From an uncultured beta proteobacterium (lineage in GTDB: Bacteria > Pseudomonadota > Gammaproteobacteria > Burkholderiales > SG8-41), in the NCBI GenBank assembly GCA_903885665.1, contig CAISJL010000183.1, positions 1 to 64,000 on the forward strand: a stretch of DNA of 64,000 nt, in the 5' to 3' direction. Positions 1-9,685 of this stretch are shown piece after piece (positions within the stretch are counted from its first letter, which is position 1; each line of letters begins with the position of its first letter). The position numbers were made by a program, and so were the translations under genes. The notes under the pieces were generated by a model, which ran no database searches, was not told the DNA's origin, and saw only the letters and a list, made by a program, of their open reading frames with translations.

Positions 1-43
1 AGTTTTCCCCGCGTAGCCTGGGATAGTCAGAAAGGACCCTAAA

Positions 44-562
44 TCAAACCATCTCCACCGCAGCCTTCAACTGGCTTGGGCTACTGTAGAGATAGGCAGC
101 GGTAGTGGTTATGCTGCGATGACCAGCCAAACTCTTTAGGATGTGTATCGCAGTGCCTTTGTTGGCTAGAGATGTTAAAAATGTCCTCCGTCCGCTGTGG
201 CTACTTGCACCATCCAACCCGGCGCCTTGGTATAAATGGGCAAATGTCTGTGTCAAAGTGTTGGCACTAAATCCTGACTTTATCGACTTCTGCGTGGCAA
301 AGAACGGATAATCCCTGTCCACACAACGGGCGCTATCTGCATAATCCTGCAATGCCCGCTTTAGTTTAGTGTTAACAAACACTGTACGAGCATGTCGACC
401 TTTGGTCATATATGCCAGTAGCCTGATCTCATCTTTGACCAGTCCCTCATGGGAGATCACATCTGACCAGCGTAGCGCTGCCACCTCACCAATCCTTAAG
501 CAAGCCCAATGCGTCAGCAACATCATGGCCCGATTGCGCACTGCATGTTTACGGGTATCCAA
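44..562 (-). CDS. Tyrosine recombinase, catalytic domain only
   Basis: The 172-residue protein matches the C-terminal catalytic domain of tyrosine recombinases (phage-integrase family), which cut and rejoin DNA at specific sites. Visible motifs are the first catalytic Arg in LRIGEVAAL (about residue 23), the HxxR box in HSGRRTF, and LAGHRSITTTAAYLY carrying the late His and the nucleophilic Tyr. The usual N-terminal SAM-like DNA-binding domain (roughly 100 residues or more) is absent. The only start before an in-frame TAG is a TTG. The gene is therefore either a truncated remnant or one of the naturally short recombinases. It lies on the same strand as tRNA-Asn and downstream of it, a common position for integrase genes of tRNA-targeting elements. 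Family assignment is firm; activity is doubtful. Confidence 0.75.
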   Translation of the reverse strand: MDTRKHAVRNRAMMLLTHWACLRIGEVAALRWSDVISHEGLVKDEIRLLAYMTKGRHARTVFVNTKLKRALQDYADSARCVDRDYPFFATQKSIKSGFSANTLTQTFAHLYQGAGLDGASSHSGRRTFLTSLANKGTAIHILKSLAGHRSITTTAAYLYSSPSQLKAAVEMV

Positions 563-566
563 GGGG

Positions 567-591
567 ACATCCTAATAATAATTTAGGATGT
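567..591. repeat. Perfect 9-bp inverted repeat upstream of the recombinase
   Basis: ACATCCTAA and TTAGGATGT flank a 7-nt AT loop, immediately upstream of the TTG start of the recombinase fragment. It could be an operator, a recombinase-binding core or a hairpin in the leader; no T-run follows, so a terminator is unlikely. The rest of the 563-840 gap shows no ORF I can support. Confidence 0.5.
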
Positions 592-809
592 GGAGTTTAG
601 TAGTTCAGAAATCAGCGGATCGTTTGAGCAAAATAGAGTGTAAAGGGTAGCCGGATGGAACCAGTTTAAAAAACGGGGGGTGCCGGGTAGGTGGGTGTCT
701 ACGAAGTGCGATTGCTGCGGTGGTTAGGTATTTAGAGTGGATAGATTAATAAAAGTTCAAAAGACTTATTGATAGAGATTATTAACCGCAAAGTATTGAC
801 TTTAAAAAC

Positions 810-832
810 CTACACAGTGCCTACACAGAAAT
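810..832. repeat. Short direct repeat CCTACACAG x2
   Basis: Two exact copies of CCTACACAG separated by TG lie between the tRNA-Asn terminator and the recombinase fragment. Short direct repeats of this kind can be arm-type integrase sites, but this is only suggestive. Confidence 0.35.
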
Positions 833-840
833 TAAACATT

Positions 841-864
841 AAAAAAACCACTTCGAAGAGTGGT
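841..864 (-). terminator. Rho-independent terminator of tRNA-Asn
   Basis: On the minus strand ACCACT, a 6-nt loop and AGTGGT form a 6-bp hairpin followed by a run of seven T. It lies just 3' of the tRNA-Asn gene, so it should end that transcript. Confidence 0.75.
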
Positions 865-882
865 CTAAGTCATTGATTCTAT

Positions 883-958
883 TGGCTCCCCGACCTGGAC
901 TTGAACCAGGGACCTGCGGATTAACAGTCCGTCGCTCTACCGACTGAGCTATCGGGGA
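883..958 (-). tRNA. tRNA-Asn(GTT)
   Basis: The minus strand reads TCCCCGATAGCTCAG through to GTCGGGGAGCCA, a 76-nt cloverleaf with encoded CCA. The anticodon loop CTGTTAA gives anticodon GTT (Asn). D-loop and T-loop (GGTTCAAGTCC) are canonical. Its 3' end faces the recombinase fragment, so it is a candidate integration target. Confidence 0.95.
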
Positions 959-1125
959 ATAAAGTGAAGATTAACAATCTATTTTAGTGATTTTTGATGC
1001 TTAATGCAAGTGTGAACGCTGTTATCTGATTAATTAGTCAAACAAAATGCTGCTTAAAAAACCATGCATGATTTATTGTTCACGCATGGTGACGTTGTGC
1101 GTTCGTGTTGATTTGCAAGTTCGAT

Positions 1126-2337
1126 TTAGTCTGGAGTCATCACTTCAGCGATGGCGTTGGCCACATAATCTATATTCTTTGAGTTGAGTGCCGCAATGCA
1201 AATTCGGCCGCTGTCGATGGCGTAAATAGAATACTTTTCGCGCAAAGACAGCACTTGATCTTTATTTAGACCTGAATATGAAAACATACCACGTTGACTG
1301 GTAATAAAGCTTAAGTCTAGGTCAGATCGTATTTCACGTATTTTGGTCACTAGGGTTTGGCGCATTAATTTAATACGATTGCGCATCTCGCCTAATTCCT
1401 GATCCCATTGAACGCGTAGGCTTGGGGTATTTAACACCATGCCTACGGTTTGTGCGCCGTGGGTTGCTGGGCTTGAGTAGTTGGTGCGGATGACACGTTT
1501 AAGTTGGCTTAGTGTGCGCGCGGCCTCGTCTTTGCTGGTGGTCACAATGCTGAGGCCGCCTACGCGTTCACCATATAGCGAGAGTGATTTTGAAAAAGAG
1601 CTTGATACAAATGCGACTGGGCATTCATCGGCAAATTGTCGAATCGTTGCTGCATCTTCCTCTAGGCCATCGGCAAAGCCTTGATAGGCGATATCTAGAA
1701 ATGGAATGAGTTGGCGCTGTTTTACAATCTTGATGATGTCAGCCCATTGTGCAGCGTTTAGATCAACCCCTGTTGGGTTATGACAGCATGCATGAAGTAA
1801 CACGATATTACCAGCTGGTAGTTGTTCGAGTGCGGCGCGCATGGCATCAAATTTTAGACCATTGGTCGCTGGATCGTAGTAGGGGTATGTGTTTACCTTG
1901 AAACCTGCAAATTCAAATATGGCACGGTGATTCTCCCAGCTGGGGTCGCTGATGTAGATGTCAGCTTGCGGTGCAAATTTGCGTAAAAAATCAGCGCCAA
2001 CTTTTAGTGCACCTGTCCCGCCAATGGTTTGCACAGTCACAATGTTGCCAGTGGTAACGGCTGGTGACTGCGCACCAAATAGGGTTTCTTGAAGAGCACG
2101 GTCGTAAGTTGCTAGGCCATCTATGGGCAGGTAGTTGCGGGGTTGGGCAGTTTCGGTTAGTGCGACTTCGGCTTGTCTGACACAATGTAAAACGGGCACT
2201 TTGCCGTTGTCGTCAGTATATACGCCAACGCCTAAGTTTACCTTTTTAGGGTTGGTGTCGGCATTGAATGCTTCGGTTACCCCCAAAATTGGATCTTTAG
2301 GTGCCATGATGATGTCATTTAAAACGGATTTGCTCAT
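1126..2337 (-). CDS. Aromatic/aspartate aminotransferase (class I, PLP)
   Basis: A 403-residue class I aminotransferase of the AspC/TyrB type, transferring amino groups between aspartate or aromatic amino acids and 2-oxo acids in the cytoplasm. The PLP-binding lysine is K250 in SSSFSKSLSLYGERVGG. HNPTG (186-190) and the C-terminal GRICIAALN with the carboxylate-binding Arg are intact. Length is typical of the family. It is divergent from uvrB with about 240 bp between, an arrangement common in Burkholderiales. The sequence alone does not separate aspC from tyrB function, so no symbol is given. Confidence 0.93.
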   Translation of the reverse strand: MSKSVLNDIIMAPKDPILGVTEAFNADTNPKKVNLGVGVYTDDNGKVPVLHCVRQAEVALTETAQPRNYLPIDGLATYDRALQETLFGAQSPAVTTGNIVTVQTIGGTGALKVGADFLRKFAPQADIYISDPSWENHRAIFEFAGFKVNTYPYYDPATNGLKFDAMRAALEQLPAGNIVLLHACCHNPTGVDLNAAQWADIIKIVKQRQLIPFLDIAYQGFADGLEEDAATIRQFADECPVAFVSSSFSKSLSLYGERVGGLSIVTTSKDEAARTLSQLKRVIRTNYSSPATHGAQTVGMVLNTPSLRVQWDQELGEMRNRIKLMRQTLVTKIREIRSDLDLSFITSQRGMFSYSGLNKDQVLSLREKYSIYAIDSGRICIAALNSKNIDYVANAIAEVMTPD

Positions 2338-2578
2338 GATGTGTGTGGTTTCTTGAGTGGTCAGTAGTGAATTGGAAAATTACAATCGAAAAGTAAAAGT
2401 GTAATGGTTTGGCAACAACATTATTAGTTATTTTACCTTTTTAGAGCTTATTTATGCAGGCATAGCGGATGTTATTTCGGTATGGGTGCGCGAATTTCAT
2501 GTTTGGGCGGTATGAATTATTGTTTTAAACCGTTGTTGAGGTTGAGATTGCAAGCAATGCACTGCACGAACCGGTAAG

Positions 2579-4624
2579 ATGTCGGATTTTTGGATTGGCA
2601 TGGATATTCTCACGTTCCCCAATAGTCCGTTTCGTCTGCACCAGACCTTTGCTCCGGCAGGCGATCAGCCACAGGCCATCGATAAGTTAGTCGAGGGTGT
2701 GAATGCCGGTTTAATTCACCAGACCTTGTTAGGGGTAACAGGTTCTGGCAAGACTTACACCATGGCGCATGTGATTGCCCGTCTGGGTTGTCCAGCCATT
2801 CTGATGGCGCCCAATAAAACCTTGGCAGCTCAGTTGTATTCTGAGATGCGTGAGTTTTTCCCTGAGAATTCTATCGAATACTTTGTGTCGTATTACGATT
2901 ATTACCAGCCTGAGGCATATGTGCCGTCTAAGGATTTATTTATTGAAAAGGACTCGAGTATTAATGAGCATATCGAGCAGATGCGGCTATCGGCTACCAA
3001 GGCGTTACTAGAGCGTAAAGACACCATTATTGTATCTACAGTGTCAGCAATTTACGGGATTGGCGATCCCGTCGATTATCACGGCATGATTTTACATTTA
3101 CACGAGCAAGAAAAACTCTCGCAACGCGATGCCATAGAGCGCTTGGTGTCTATGCAATACGAGCGCAATGACGTGGAATTTAAACGTGGTGTGTTTCGGG
3201 TGCGCGGGAACATTTTGGATATATTTCCAGCTGAAAACTCTGAGTCTGCGGTGCGCGTGTCTTTGTTTGATGATCAGGTCGAGAGTATTCAGGTGTTTGA
3301 TCCATTGACAGGGCATATTTTGCAAAAAGTGACGCGGTTTACTGTTTACCCCTCCAGCCACTACGTCACACCTAGGGCGACTACGCTGCGTGCGATTGAG
3401 GCGATTAAGTTAGAGTTGCGCGATCGCTTGGCGTTCTACCATAGCGAAAATAAACTGGTCGAAGCGCAACGTTTGGAGCAGCGCACTCGTTTTGATTTGG
3501 AAATGCTCAATGAGATGGGCTTTTGCAAGGGTATTGAAAATTATTCTCGTCATTTGTCGGGGCGCCAGCCGGGGGATCCCCCGCCAACGCTCATTGACTA
3601 TATGCCCAAGGATTCATTGATGATTATCGATGAAAGTCATGTGACGATTCCGCAGATTGGCGGTATGTATCGTGGTGATAGGGCGCGCAAAGAAAATTTG
3701 GTCAATTATGGATTTCGATTGCCCTCGGCCTTAGATAACAGACCGCTGCGGATGGATGAGTTTGAGCATTTTATGCGAAGGGTTGTGTTTGTGTCGGCAA
3801 CTCCATCTGAATATGAGCGCACCCACCAAGGGCAAGTGGTGGAGCAGGTGGTGCGCCCTACAGGCTTGGTCGATCCGTTATTGGAGGTGCGGCCAGCGGT
3901 GACCCAAGTTGACGATTTGTTGTCTGAAATTAATAAGCGCGTGGCGCTACATGAGCGGGTTTTAGTGACTACGTTGACCAAGCGCATGTCTGAGGATCTG
4001 ACTGATTACTTGGCTGAGCATGGTGTTAAGGTGCGCTATTTACATTCGGATATCGAAACCGTGGAGCGGGTTGAGATTTTGCGCGATCTGCGTTTGGGCG
4101 AGTTTGATGTTTTGGTTGGAATTAACTTATTGCGAGAAGGTCTTGATTTGCCTGAAGTTTCTTTGGTTGCGATCTTAGATGCTGATAAGGAGGGGTTTCT
4201 CCGATCTGAGCGTTCTTTGATTCAAACCATTGGCCGTGCCGCACGCCATTTAAATGGTAAGGCGATTTTATACGCAGACCGAATTACAGAATCCATGCGA
4301 CGAGCTATTGACGAGACCGAGCGTCGACGTAAACGTCAAATAGCCCATAACTTAAAAGAAGGTATCACGCCAGTAGGTGTGCAAAAGCGGATCAAGGACA
4401 TTATTGACGGTATCTACGATCACGATAGTGCGCACGAGGGCTTGAGGGCGGCGCAAGATCAGGCACGCTATAACGTGATGGATGACAAAACCTTGGCGCG
4501 CGAAATCAAACGGGTCGAGAAGGAAATGTATAACGCTGCACGCAACTTGGAGTTTGAACGCGCAGCGCAAATGCGGGATGAATTACAAAAACTCAAAAAG
4601 CGTTTGTTTGTGAATCCTGATTAA
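2579..4624 (+). CDS. uvrB: Excinuclease ABC subunit B
   Basis: UvrB is the damage-verifying helicase-like subunit of nucleotide excision repair, loaded by UvrA and cut-partnered with UvrC. The 681-residue protein has Walker A GVTGSGKT (52-59), the beta-hairpin region [12 protein letters not shown], the DEAH-like DESH box (MIIDESHVT), the helicase motif QTIGRAARH, and the C-terminal UVR motif [16 protein letters not shown] that contacts UvrC. Full length. The start at 2579 has only a weak ribosome site; an alternative ATG lies at 2600 ([11 protein letters not shown]). Confidence 0.98.
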   Translation: MSDFWIGMDILTFPNSPFRLHQTFAPAGDQPQAIDKLVEGVNAGLIHQTLLGVTGSGKTYTMAHVIARLGCPAILMAPNKTLAAQLYSEMREFFPENSIEYFVSYYDYYQPEAYVPSKDLFIEKDSSINEHIEQMRLSATKALLERKDTIIVSTVSAIYGIGDPVDYHGMILHLHEQEKLSQRDAIERLVSMQYERNDVEFKRGVFRVRGNILDIFPAENSESAVRVSLFDDQVESIQVFDPLTGHILQKVTRFTVYPSSHYVTPRATTLRAIEAIKLELRDRLAFYHSENKLVEAQRLEQRTRFDLEMLNEMGFCKGIENYSRHLSGRQPGDPPPTLIDYMPKDSLMIIDESHVTIPQIGGMYRGDRARKENLVNYGFRLPSALDNRPLRMDEFEHFMRRVVFVSATPSEYERTHQGQVVEQVVRPTGLVDPLLEVRPAVTQVDDLLSEINKRVALHERVLVTTLTKRMSEDLTDYLAEHGVKVRYLHSDIETVERVEILRDLRLGEFDVLVGINLLREGLDLPEVSLVAILDADKEGFLRSERSLIQTIGRAARHLNGKAILYADRITESMRRAIDETERRRKRQIAHNLKEGITPVGVQKRIKDIIDGIYDHDSAHEGLRAAQDQARYNVMDDKTLAREIKRVEKEMYNAARNLEFERAAQMRDELQKLKKRLFVNPD

Positions 4625-4675
4625 ACACATATAAATCAAGTAATTAATGGTTTTTACGAGAGTTGCGTGTTAAGA

Positions 4676-4723
4676 GGGTTACCTTCTAAGCAGGTTGCCT
4701 TTCAAGGAGGTAGCCTTTCAAGG
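4676..4723. repeat. Three degenerate 16-bp tandem copies after uvrB
   Basis: AGGTTGCCTTTCAAGG (4692-4707) and AGGTAGCCTTTCAAGG (4708-4723) differ at one base, and a looser copy precedes them at 4676. The last copy gives a short GCCT/AGGC stem followed by CGTTTTTT, so the array may double as a weak uvrB terminator. Confidence 0.5.
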
Positions 4724-4796
4724 CCGTTTTTTAAATCGGTTAGATTTTTAAGAGGCGCCTTGCTTTGAGGATTTCTGGTTCAGAGCGTGTGTGTCG

Positions 4797-5765
4797 CTAG
4801 CCTTCAATTTTAATCTTGGCCAGGCGAATAACCTTTTTCCAGTTTTCGTTTTCTTGTCGCATGTGTTGTGCCAACCCCTCAGGGGTGGTGGGGGCGGGCT
4901 CTGAGCCTTGGCTGGAGAAGCGTTCCGCCATTTCAGGTTGCGTGAGCACTTTCACCGAATCAGCATTGATTTTATTGATAATGTCTTTGGGGGTTGCTGC
5001 AGGTGCAAGTAGCGCATACCAGGTGGTGTATTGGAATCCAGCTAAACCGGCTTCCGCCACGGTAGGGACATTGGGCGCTGCGGGTGATCGCTTGGCGCTG
5101 CCAACAGCAATAGCGCGTAGTCGGCCTGCAGCCACTTGCGATAACACGACCGGCATGCTATTGAACATGGCGGAGATTTGCCCAGACAGAAGCTCTGTCA
5201 TTGCGGGACCAGTGCCTTTATAGGGAATATGTACAAGGTCAATACCAGCCATCGTTTTGAGTAGCTCCATGCCCATATGTTGCGGACTTCCAGGCCCGAC
5301 CGAACCATAATTAATATGGCCTGGCTTTTTCTTAGCTAGGGCAATTAAGTCCTTGATGCTGCTCACAGGAAGTGATGGGTGTACGACTAGAATTTGCGGG
5401 TTAATTACGGCTAAGGTGATGGGGGCGAGGTCGGTGTACACGTTGTAGGGCAGCTTAGGGGTAAAAGCGGGCGCCAGGGATAGCGATCCGGAGGTACCAA
5501 ACAGCAGCGTATGACCATCGGGCACTGCACGAACCACTGATTCAACACCAATAATGCCACCTGCGCCAGGGCGGTTATCAATGACGATTTGTTGTTTCCA
5601 TATTTCGCTGAGCTTTTGGGCCATCGCGCGGCCCACGTAGTCGGTTGGGCCGCCAGGGGGAAAGTGAATGACCATCCGCAGGGGTTTGGTGGGAAAGTTT
5701 TGCGCCAAGGCTGAGCCTACGGCAAATATTGACGCTAGGGCAATCGATAGAGCATTAGTTTTCAT
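4797..5765 (-). CDS. Bug/TctC periplasmic solute-binding protein (1)
   Basis: A 322-residue tripartite tricarboxylate transporter substrate-binding protein (Bug family). A cleavable signal peptide ends near ALAQ (about residue 22). The family landmarks HFPPGGPTDYVGR, IDNRPGAGG, VHPSLPV and HIPYKGTGPAMTELLSGQ are intact. Such proteins bind small carboxylates in the periplasm and deliver them to TctA/TctB-type permeases or act in sensing. The ligand cannot be predicted. It is isolated between uvrB and the divergent acyl-CoA synthetase, with no permease nearby. Confidence 0.93.
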   Translation of the reverse strand: MKTNALSIALASIFAVGSALAQNFPTKPLRMVIHFPPGGPTDYVGRAMAQKLSEIWKQQIVIDNRPGAGGIIGVESVVRAVPDGHTLLFGTSGSLSLAPAFTPKLPYNVYTDLAPITLAVINPQILVVHPSLPVSSIKDLIALAKKKPGHINYGSVGPGSPQHMGMELLKTMAGIDLVHIPYKGTGPAMTELLSGQISAMFNSMPVVLSQVAAGRLRAIAVGSAKRSPAAPNVPTVAEAGLAGFQYTTWYALLAPAATPKDIINKINADSVKVLTQPEMAERFSSQGSEPAPTTPEGLAQHMRQENENWKKVIRLAKIKIEG

Positions 5766-6041
5766 ACGAGTCCTCTCTAAATATCTTGTAATAAAAAAAT
5801 GGGCGTAGTTTTATATAACTAATTGATTTTGTTGAATATTTAAAATCTCTTGCTGTGTAGTAACTGACGCGCATTTGATGCACTAGTTAGTTGCTACTGC
5901 ATTTTTAAAAAAGTGTAGACGCAATTTACCACGTCTCTGGTTTGACCACGCTATCTTCTACCGTTATTGTGCAGGGTCTTTAGCCGTTTGTAACGGTCTC
6001 GATTAAAATGCTTTTTTCACTCAGCCTACGATGGATACCCC

Positions 6042-8132
6042 ATGAAATCAACTCTTCAAGCGCTACTTCATCCGCAGTCAATCGCCGTCATTGGCGCTTC
6101 TGCGGATTTTAATAAGATCAATGGCCGCACCTTAAAAGCTTTAGTGGATAAACACTATGCCGGCGGTATCTATCCGGTCAATCCAAAGTATCAAACCCTA
6201 TTAGATTTACCGTGCTTACCCGAAATTAGTGCTTTGCCCGATGGGGTTGATTTAGCCGTGGTAGCCGTACCTGCACGTCATGTGCCGAATACCTTGCGCG
6301 AGCTCGGCCTCAAACACTGCAAAGTTGCAGTGGTATTTAGCTCGGGCTTTAGTGAAGTAGGCGGTGAGGGTATTGAGCTCGACAAAGCCCTTAGACAAGC
6401 AATCACCGAAAGTGGTGTGCGGGTGTTGGGTCCCAACTGTTTGGGTTTGGTGAATGTCTTTGAGAACATGATGGCAACCTTTAGTCAGTTCTCACTAGGT
6501 GAAACACCTGAAGGTCCAGCGGCATTTGTGACGCAATCTGGTGCTCTAGGCACTGCCACTGCCGGCACCGCACGTAAGCGCGGCTTGAATTTTGGTTACT
6601 TTGTAAATACAGGTAATGAAATTGATTTGCAGTTTGTCGACATCATGCAAGCGATTATTGCTGAAGATAACATTCAGGTAGGCGCCGGCTATATCGAAGG
6701 TTTAAAAAATGGCCCTGGTTTGTTGAATTTGGCAGAAGATGCATTGACCCGTAATAAACCACTCATTTTGACTAAAGTCGGTCGTACGGGTGCAGGGGCG
6801 CGGGCGATTGCTTCCCACACGGGTTCGCTTGCTGGTGAAGATGCTGTATTTGATGGTGTGGTTTATCAACATGGTATTGTGCGCGCCCGCAGCGATGAGC
6901 AACTACTTGATTTTGTAGATATTTTTACGCAGTGCGGTTTGCCTAATGGGAACGGTATTGGCTTGCTCACACGCTCAGGCGGTGCCGGTGCATTGATGGC
7001 TGACCGCGCTGAGGAGATCGGATTAAATGTGGCCACTTTAGCGCCATCTACTGTCGCGAGTTTAAGAGCGGTAGTACCCGCATTTGGTTCAACCAATAAT
7101 CCGGTGGATATCACTGCTCAAGGCTTGGTGAATCCGGCCATCATGCGCGATAGCTTACAAATCTTGTTGTCAGATCCGAGCGTGGATATTGCCATTGCCT
7201 GGCTATCGTTCACTGACAAATACGCTGAAGTCACGGTGCAGAGTTTTGTCGAAGCGAAGGCTGCCAGCAAAAAACCTTTTATTGTGTGCTGGATGGGCAT
7301 GCCAGACATTGCTGCAACATTGATGCGTCAGGCTGGCATTGCGTATTTCCGTAGTGCCGAGGCTGCGGTGGATGCAGTGGCTGCGATGGTGCGTTACGCT
7401 GAAGTGCGGCGTCATTGGTTGGCAGACCAAGAGGCTCGCCAATCCTTAACTTACCCGAAGATCACCATGCCCACCAGCACCGGTGTTGTGCCCAGTGTGG
7501 ATGCCGGTTTATTGCTGATGGAGAGCGCGATTAATATTTCTCCGGTGTTAATTGCCCAATCGGTTGATGAGGCGCTACAAGCGGCCAACTATTTTGGCTA
7601 CCCAGTGGCATTAAAAATTGAATCTCCAGATATTGCCCATAAAACAGAAGTCGAAGGGGTGATCTTGAATGTGGCTAATGCAGATGCGCTTCGTGAAGCA
7701 TTCCCACTGCTTCTGGAAAGGGTTAAGCAGCACAAACCTTTTGCGAGTATTACTGGGGTGTTAGTGCAGGCAATGAATGCAGGTGATGTGGAATTGGTGA
7801 TTGGCGTCAAGCGAGATGCCACCTTTGGTCCGGTGATCATGGTTGGACTAGGCGGTATCTATATTGAGGTCTTTAAAGATGTAGTATTTCGCGCTGCACC
7901 GGTCACGGAACAAGAAGCCCACCGCATGTTGCAAGCGTTAAAGTGCAATGTCATCCTCAAAGGCGTGCGTGGTAAACCTCCTGTGGATGTGAATGCAGTA
8001 GCAAAGATGATCAGCCAGGTCTCGCGTTTCGCGGTGTCTGCAAATCCACGCTTAGTAGAGTTAGATTTGAACCCGGTATTGGTCAATGCCAATGGCGCGA
8101 CTGCGGTTGATTGGTTGATGGTTACAGATTAA
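6042..8132 (+). CDS. ADP-forming acyl-CoA synthetase, fused alpha-beta (1)
   Basis: A 696-residue NDP-forming acyl-CoA synthetase of the acetate-CoA ligase (ADP-forming) superfamily, which makes an acyl-CoA from acid, CoA and ATP through a phosphohistidine. The N-terminal CoA-binding domain (SIAVIGASAD, about 12-22) is followed by a ligase-CoA domain with the expected catalytic His in ASHTGSLAGED (H259). A C-terminal ATP-grasp domain follows (about 480-690, YPVALKIESPDIAHKTE). The substrate acid is unknown. It heads a same-strand set of beta-oxidation genes, suggesting it activates the acid that they degrade. Two homologues lie at 24-28 kb. Confidence 0.92.
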   Translation: MKSTLQALLHPQSIAVIGASADFNKINGRTLKALVDKHYAGGIYPVNPKYQTLLDLPCLPEISALPDGVDLAVVAVPARHVPNTLRELGLKHCKVAVVFSSGFSEVGGEGIELDKALRQAITESGVRVLGPNCLGLVNVFENMMATFSQFSLGETPEGPAAFVTQSGALGTATAGTARKRGLNFGYFVNTGNEIDLQFVDIMQAIIAEDNIQVGAGYIEGLKNGPGLLNLAEDALTRNKPLILTKVGRTGAGARAIASHTGSLAGEDAVFDGVVYQHGIVRARSDEQLLDFVDIFTQCGLPNGNGIGLLTRSGGAGALMADRAEEIGLNVATLAPSTVASLRAVVPAFGSTNNPVDITAQGLVNPAIMRDSLQILLSDPSVDIAIAWLSFTDKYAEVTVQSFVEAKAASKKPFIVCWMGMPDIAATLMRQAGIAYFRSAEAAVDAVAAMVRYAEVRRHWLADQEARQSLTYPKITMPTSTGVVPSVDAGLLLMESAINISPVLIAQSVDEALQAANYFGYPVALKIESPDIAHKTEVEGVILNVANADALREAFPLLLERVKQHKPFASITGVLVQAMNAGDVELVIGVKRDATFGPVIMVGLGGIYIEVFKDVVFRAAPVTEQEAHRMLQALKCNVILKGVRGKPPVDVNAVAKMISQVSRFAVSANPRLVELDLNPVLVNANGATAVDWLMVTD

Positions 8133-8312
8133 TTATTGATTAATTATTAATTATTAAATATTAATGATTCAAGATCAACGAATACAGATCAATCCTAAAG
8201 GGTAACTAATGAATGGTGACTCATCAATAATTTAGGAAATGATCGTTAAGTATGCGTAATTTTTTTGGACTGATTTTTTGACTGGCATGAATAGCTAAAG
8301 GAGTATTTTAAA

Positions 8313-9503
8313 ATGGACTTTACATTACCTGAAGAGTTACGCATGTTACGCGATACGGTAGCGCGCTTTGTACGGGAAGAATTGATTCCGCTTGAGCGCG
8401 ATGTCATTAAGCGCGAGGCCGAACGAGGTATGACCGATGCACCATTGATTGATCCTGATGTTGAAAAAGAGTTGGAGCGTAAAGCTAAAGAAATCGGTTT
8501 GTATGGCATTGATGTCCCTGAAGAATATGGTGGTTTGAATATGGGGATGTTAGCCAAGGCCATTGTCATCGAAGAGTTAAAGACCAGTATTGTGCCTTTC
8601 ACATTGCCGCCGGACTCGCCGAATTTATGGATGCTCAAAGAAACTTGTAAAGGCGATCAAATTCAGAAATATTTTCTGCCATATGCTGCTGGTGAACTAA
8701 AAAGTGCGATTGCCATATCTGAACCAGGTGCGGGTGCTGATCCTGCAGGTATGCAAACTCGTGCCGTTTATAAAAATAGTAAATGGATTCTGAATGGTCA
8801 GAAGATTTGGATTAGCCATGCTCGTCAAGCTGACTTTATTATTGTGATGGCAGTGACTGATCCTGCAAAAGGTTCACGTGGTGGCATCACTGCATTTATT
8901 GTAGATAAAGGGACTAAAGGCTTATCGATTCCAACGGTAATTAATACCATGGGGGAGCATACGCCTTATGCAGTATTTTTTGATAACGTCGAGCTCGATG
9001 ACAATCACGTCTTGGGCGAGATTGGCAATGGCTTCGGCCCTATGCAAAATCGCTTAGGCGTCAGACGTATGGAGATTGGATGTCGCGCGCTTGGCTATGC
9101 CCGTCGTTGCATGGATTATATGCTCGAGCAAGCAAACTCTCGCAAAACATTTGGTGCGCTGTTGGCAGAACGTCAACAAGTCCAGTGGTGGTTAGCTGAC
9201 AGTTGGCAAGAGATGGAGATGGTGCGGATGATTACATGGCGCCTCGCCAGCAGCATGGATCAAGGCCAGACCAATTGGCGGCGCGAAGCGGCCATGGTGA
9301 AGTTGCAAGGCAGTGAGATGATTGGTCGTGTAGCAGATCGGGCAATTCAAATCATGGGCGGCATGGGGGTTTCTAAGGACTTGCCGCTCGAATATATTGC
9401 CCGATCCTGTCGAGTCTTACGGATTTACGAGGGCCCTAGTGAAGTGCATCGTTGGTTCATTGCGCGAGATCTGCTCCGTAATGGTATGCCTAATATTGTC
9501 TAA
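8313..9503 (+). CDS. Acyl-CoA dehydrogenase
   Basis: A 396-residue FAD-dependent acyl-CoA dehydrogenase introducing the alpha-beta double bond and passing electrons to ETF. It shows the FAD/substrate segment AIAISEPGAGADPAG, the mid-domain GQKIWISHA, and the C-terminal RIYEGPSEVHRW containing the likely catalytic Glu. A strong ribosome site (AAAGGAG) sits before the ATG. It lies between the ADP-forming synthetase and enoyl-CoA hydratase, consistent with the first oxidation step of the same pathway. Acyl-chain specificity cannot be read. Confidence 0.93.
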   Translation: MDFTLPEELRMLRDTVARFVREELIPLERDVIKREAERGMTDAPLIDPDVEKELERKAKEIGLYGIDVPEEYGGLNMGMLAKAIVIEELKTSIVPFTLPPDSPNLWMLKETCKGDQIQKYFLPYAAGELKSAIAISEPGAGADPAGMQTRAVYKNSKWILNGQKIWISHARQADFIIVMAVTDPAKGSRGGITAFIVDKGTKGLSIPTVINTMGEHTPYAVFFDNVELDDNHVLGEIGNGFGPMQNRLGVRRMEIGCRALGYARRCMDYMLEQANSRKTFGALLAERQQVQWWLADSWQEMEMVRMITWRLASSMDQGQTNWRREAAMVKLQGSEMIGRVADRAIQIMGGMGVSKDLPLEYIARSCRVLRIYEGPSEVHRWFIARDLLRNGMPNIV

Positions 9504-9579
9504 AATCATGATCTTCTAAATCCAAATGATCTTCAATAATCTTAAACCAATTGTATTTAAAATCCATTGAAACCTCATT

Positions 9580-9603
9580 AACGCTCCAATGTGAGCGTTC
9601 TTT
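9580..9603 (+). terminator. Possible terminator after acyl-CoA dehydrogenase
   Basis: AACGCTC and GAGCGTT form a 7-bp stem with a 6-nt loop, followed by CTTT. The T-run is short, so it is a weak or partial terminator at best. Confidence 0.4.
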
Positions 9604-9685
9604 GGATATTCTCTATGCCTTGGGTAGGTTAAAATATCGGACTGAACTGCTGCATTTCATATTATGAACTCAACTAGGATGATCG

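Noticed and set aside
369-575. ORF on + strand opposite the recombinase
   Set aside because: Shadow of the minus-strand recombinase, no domain, no ribosome site.
4816-5223. 135-aa ORF opposite TctC (1)
   Set aside because: Antisense shadow of a complete binding protein with signal peptide and family motifs.
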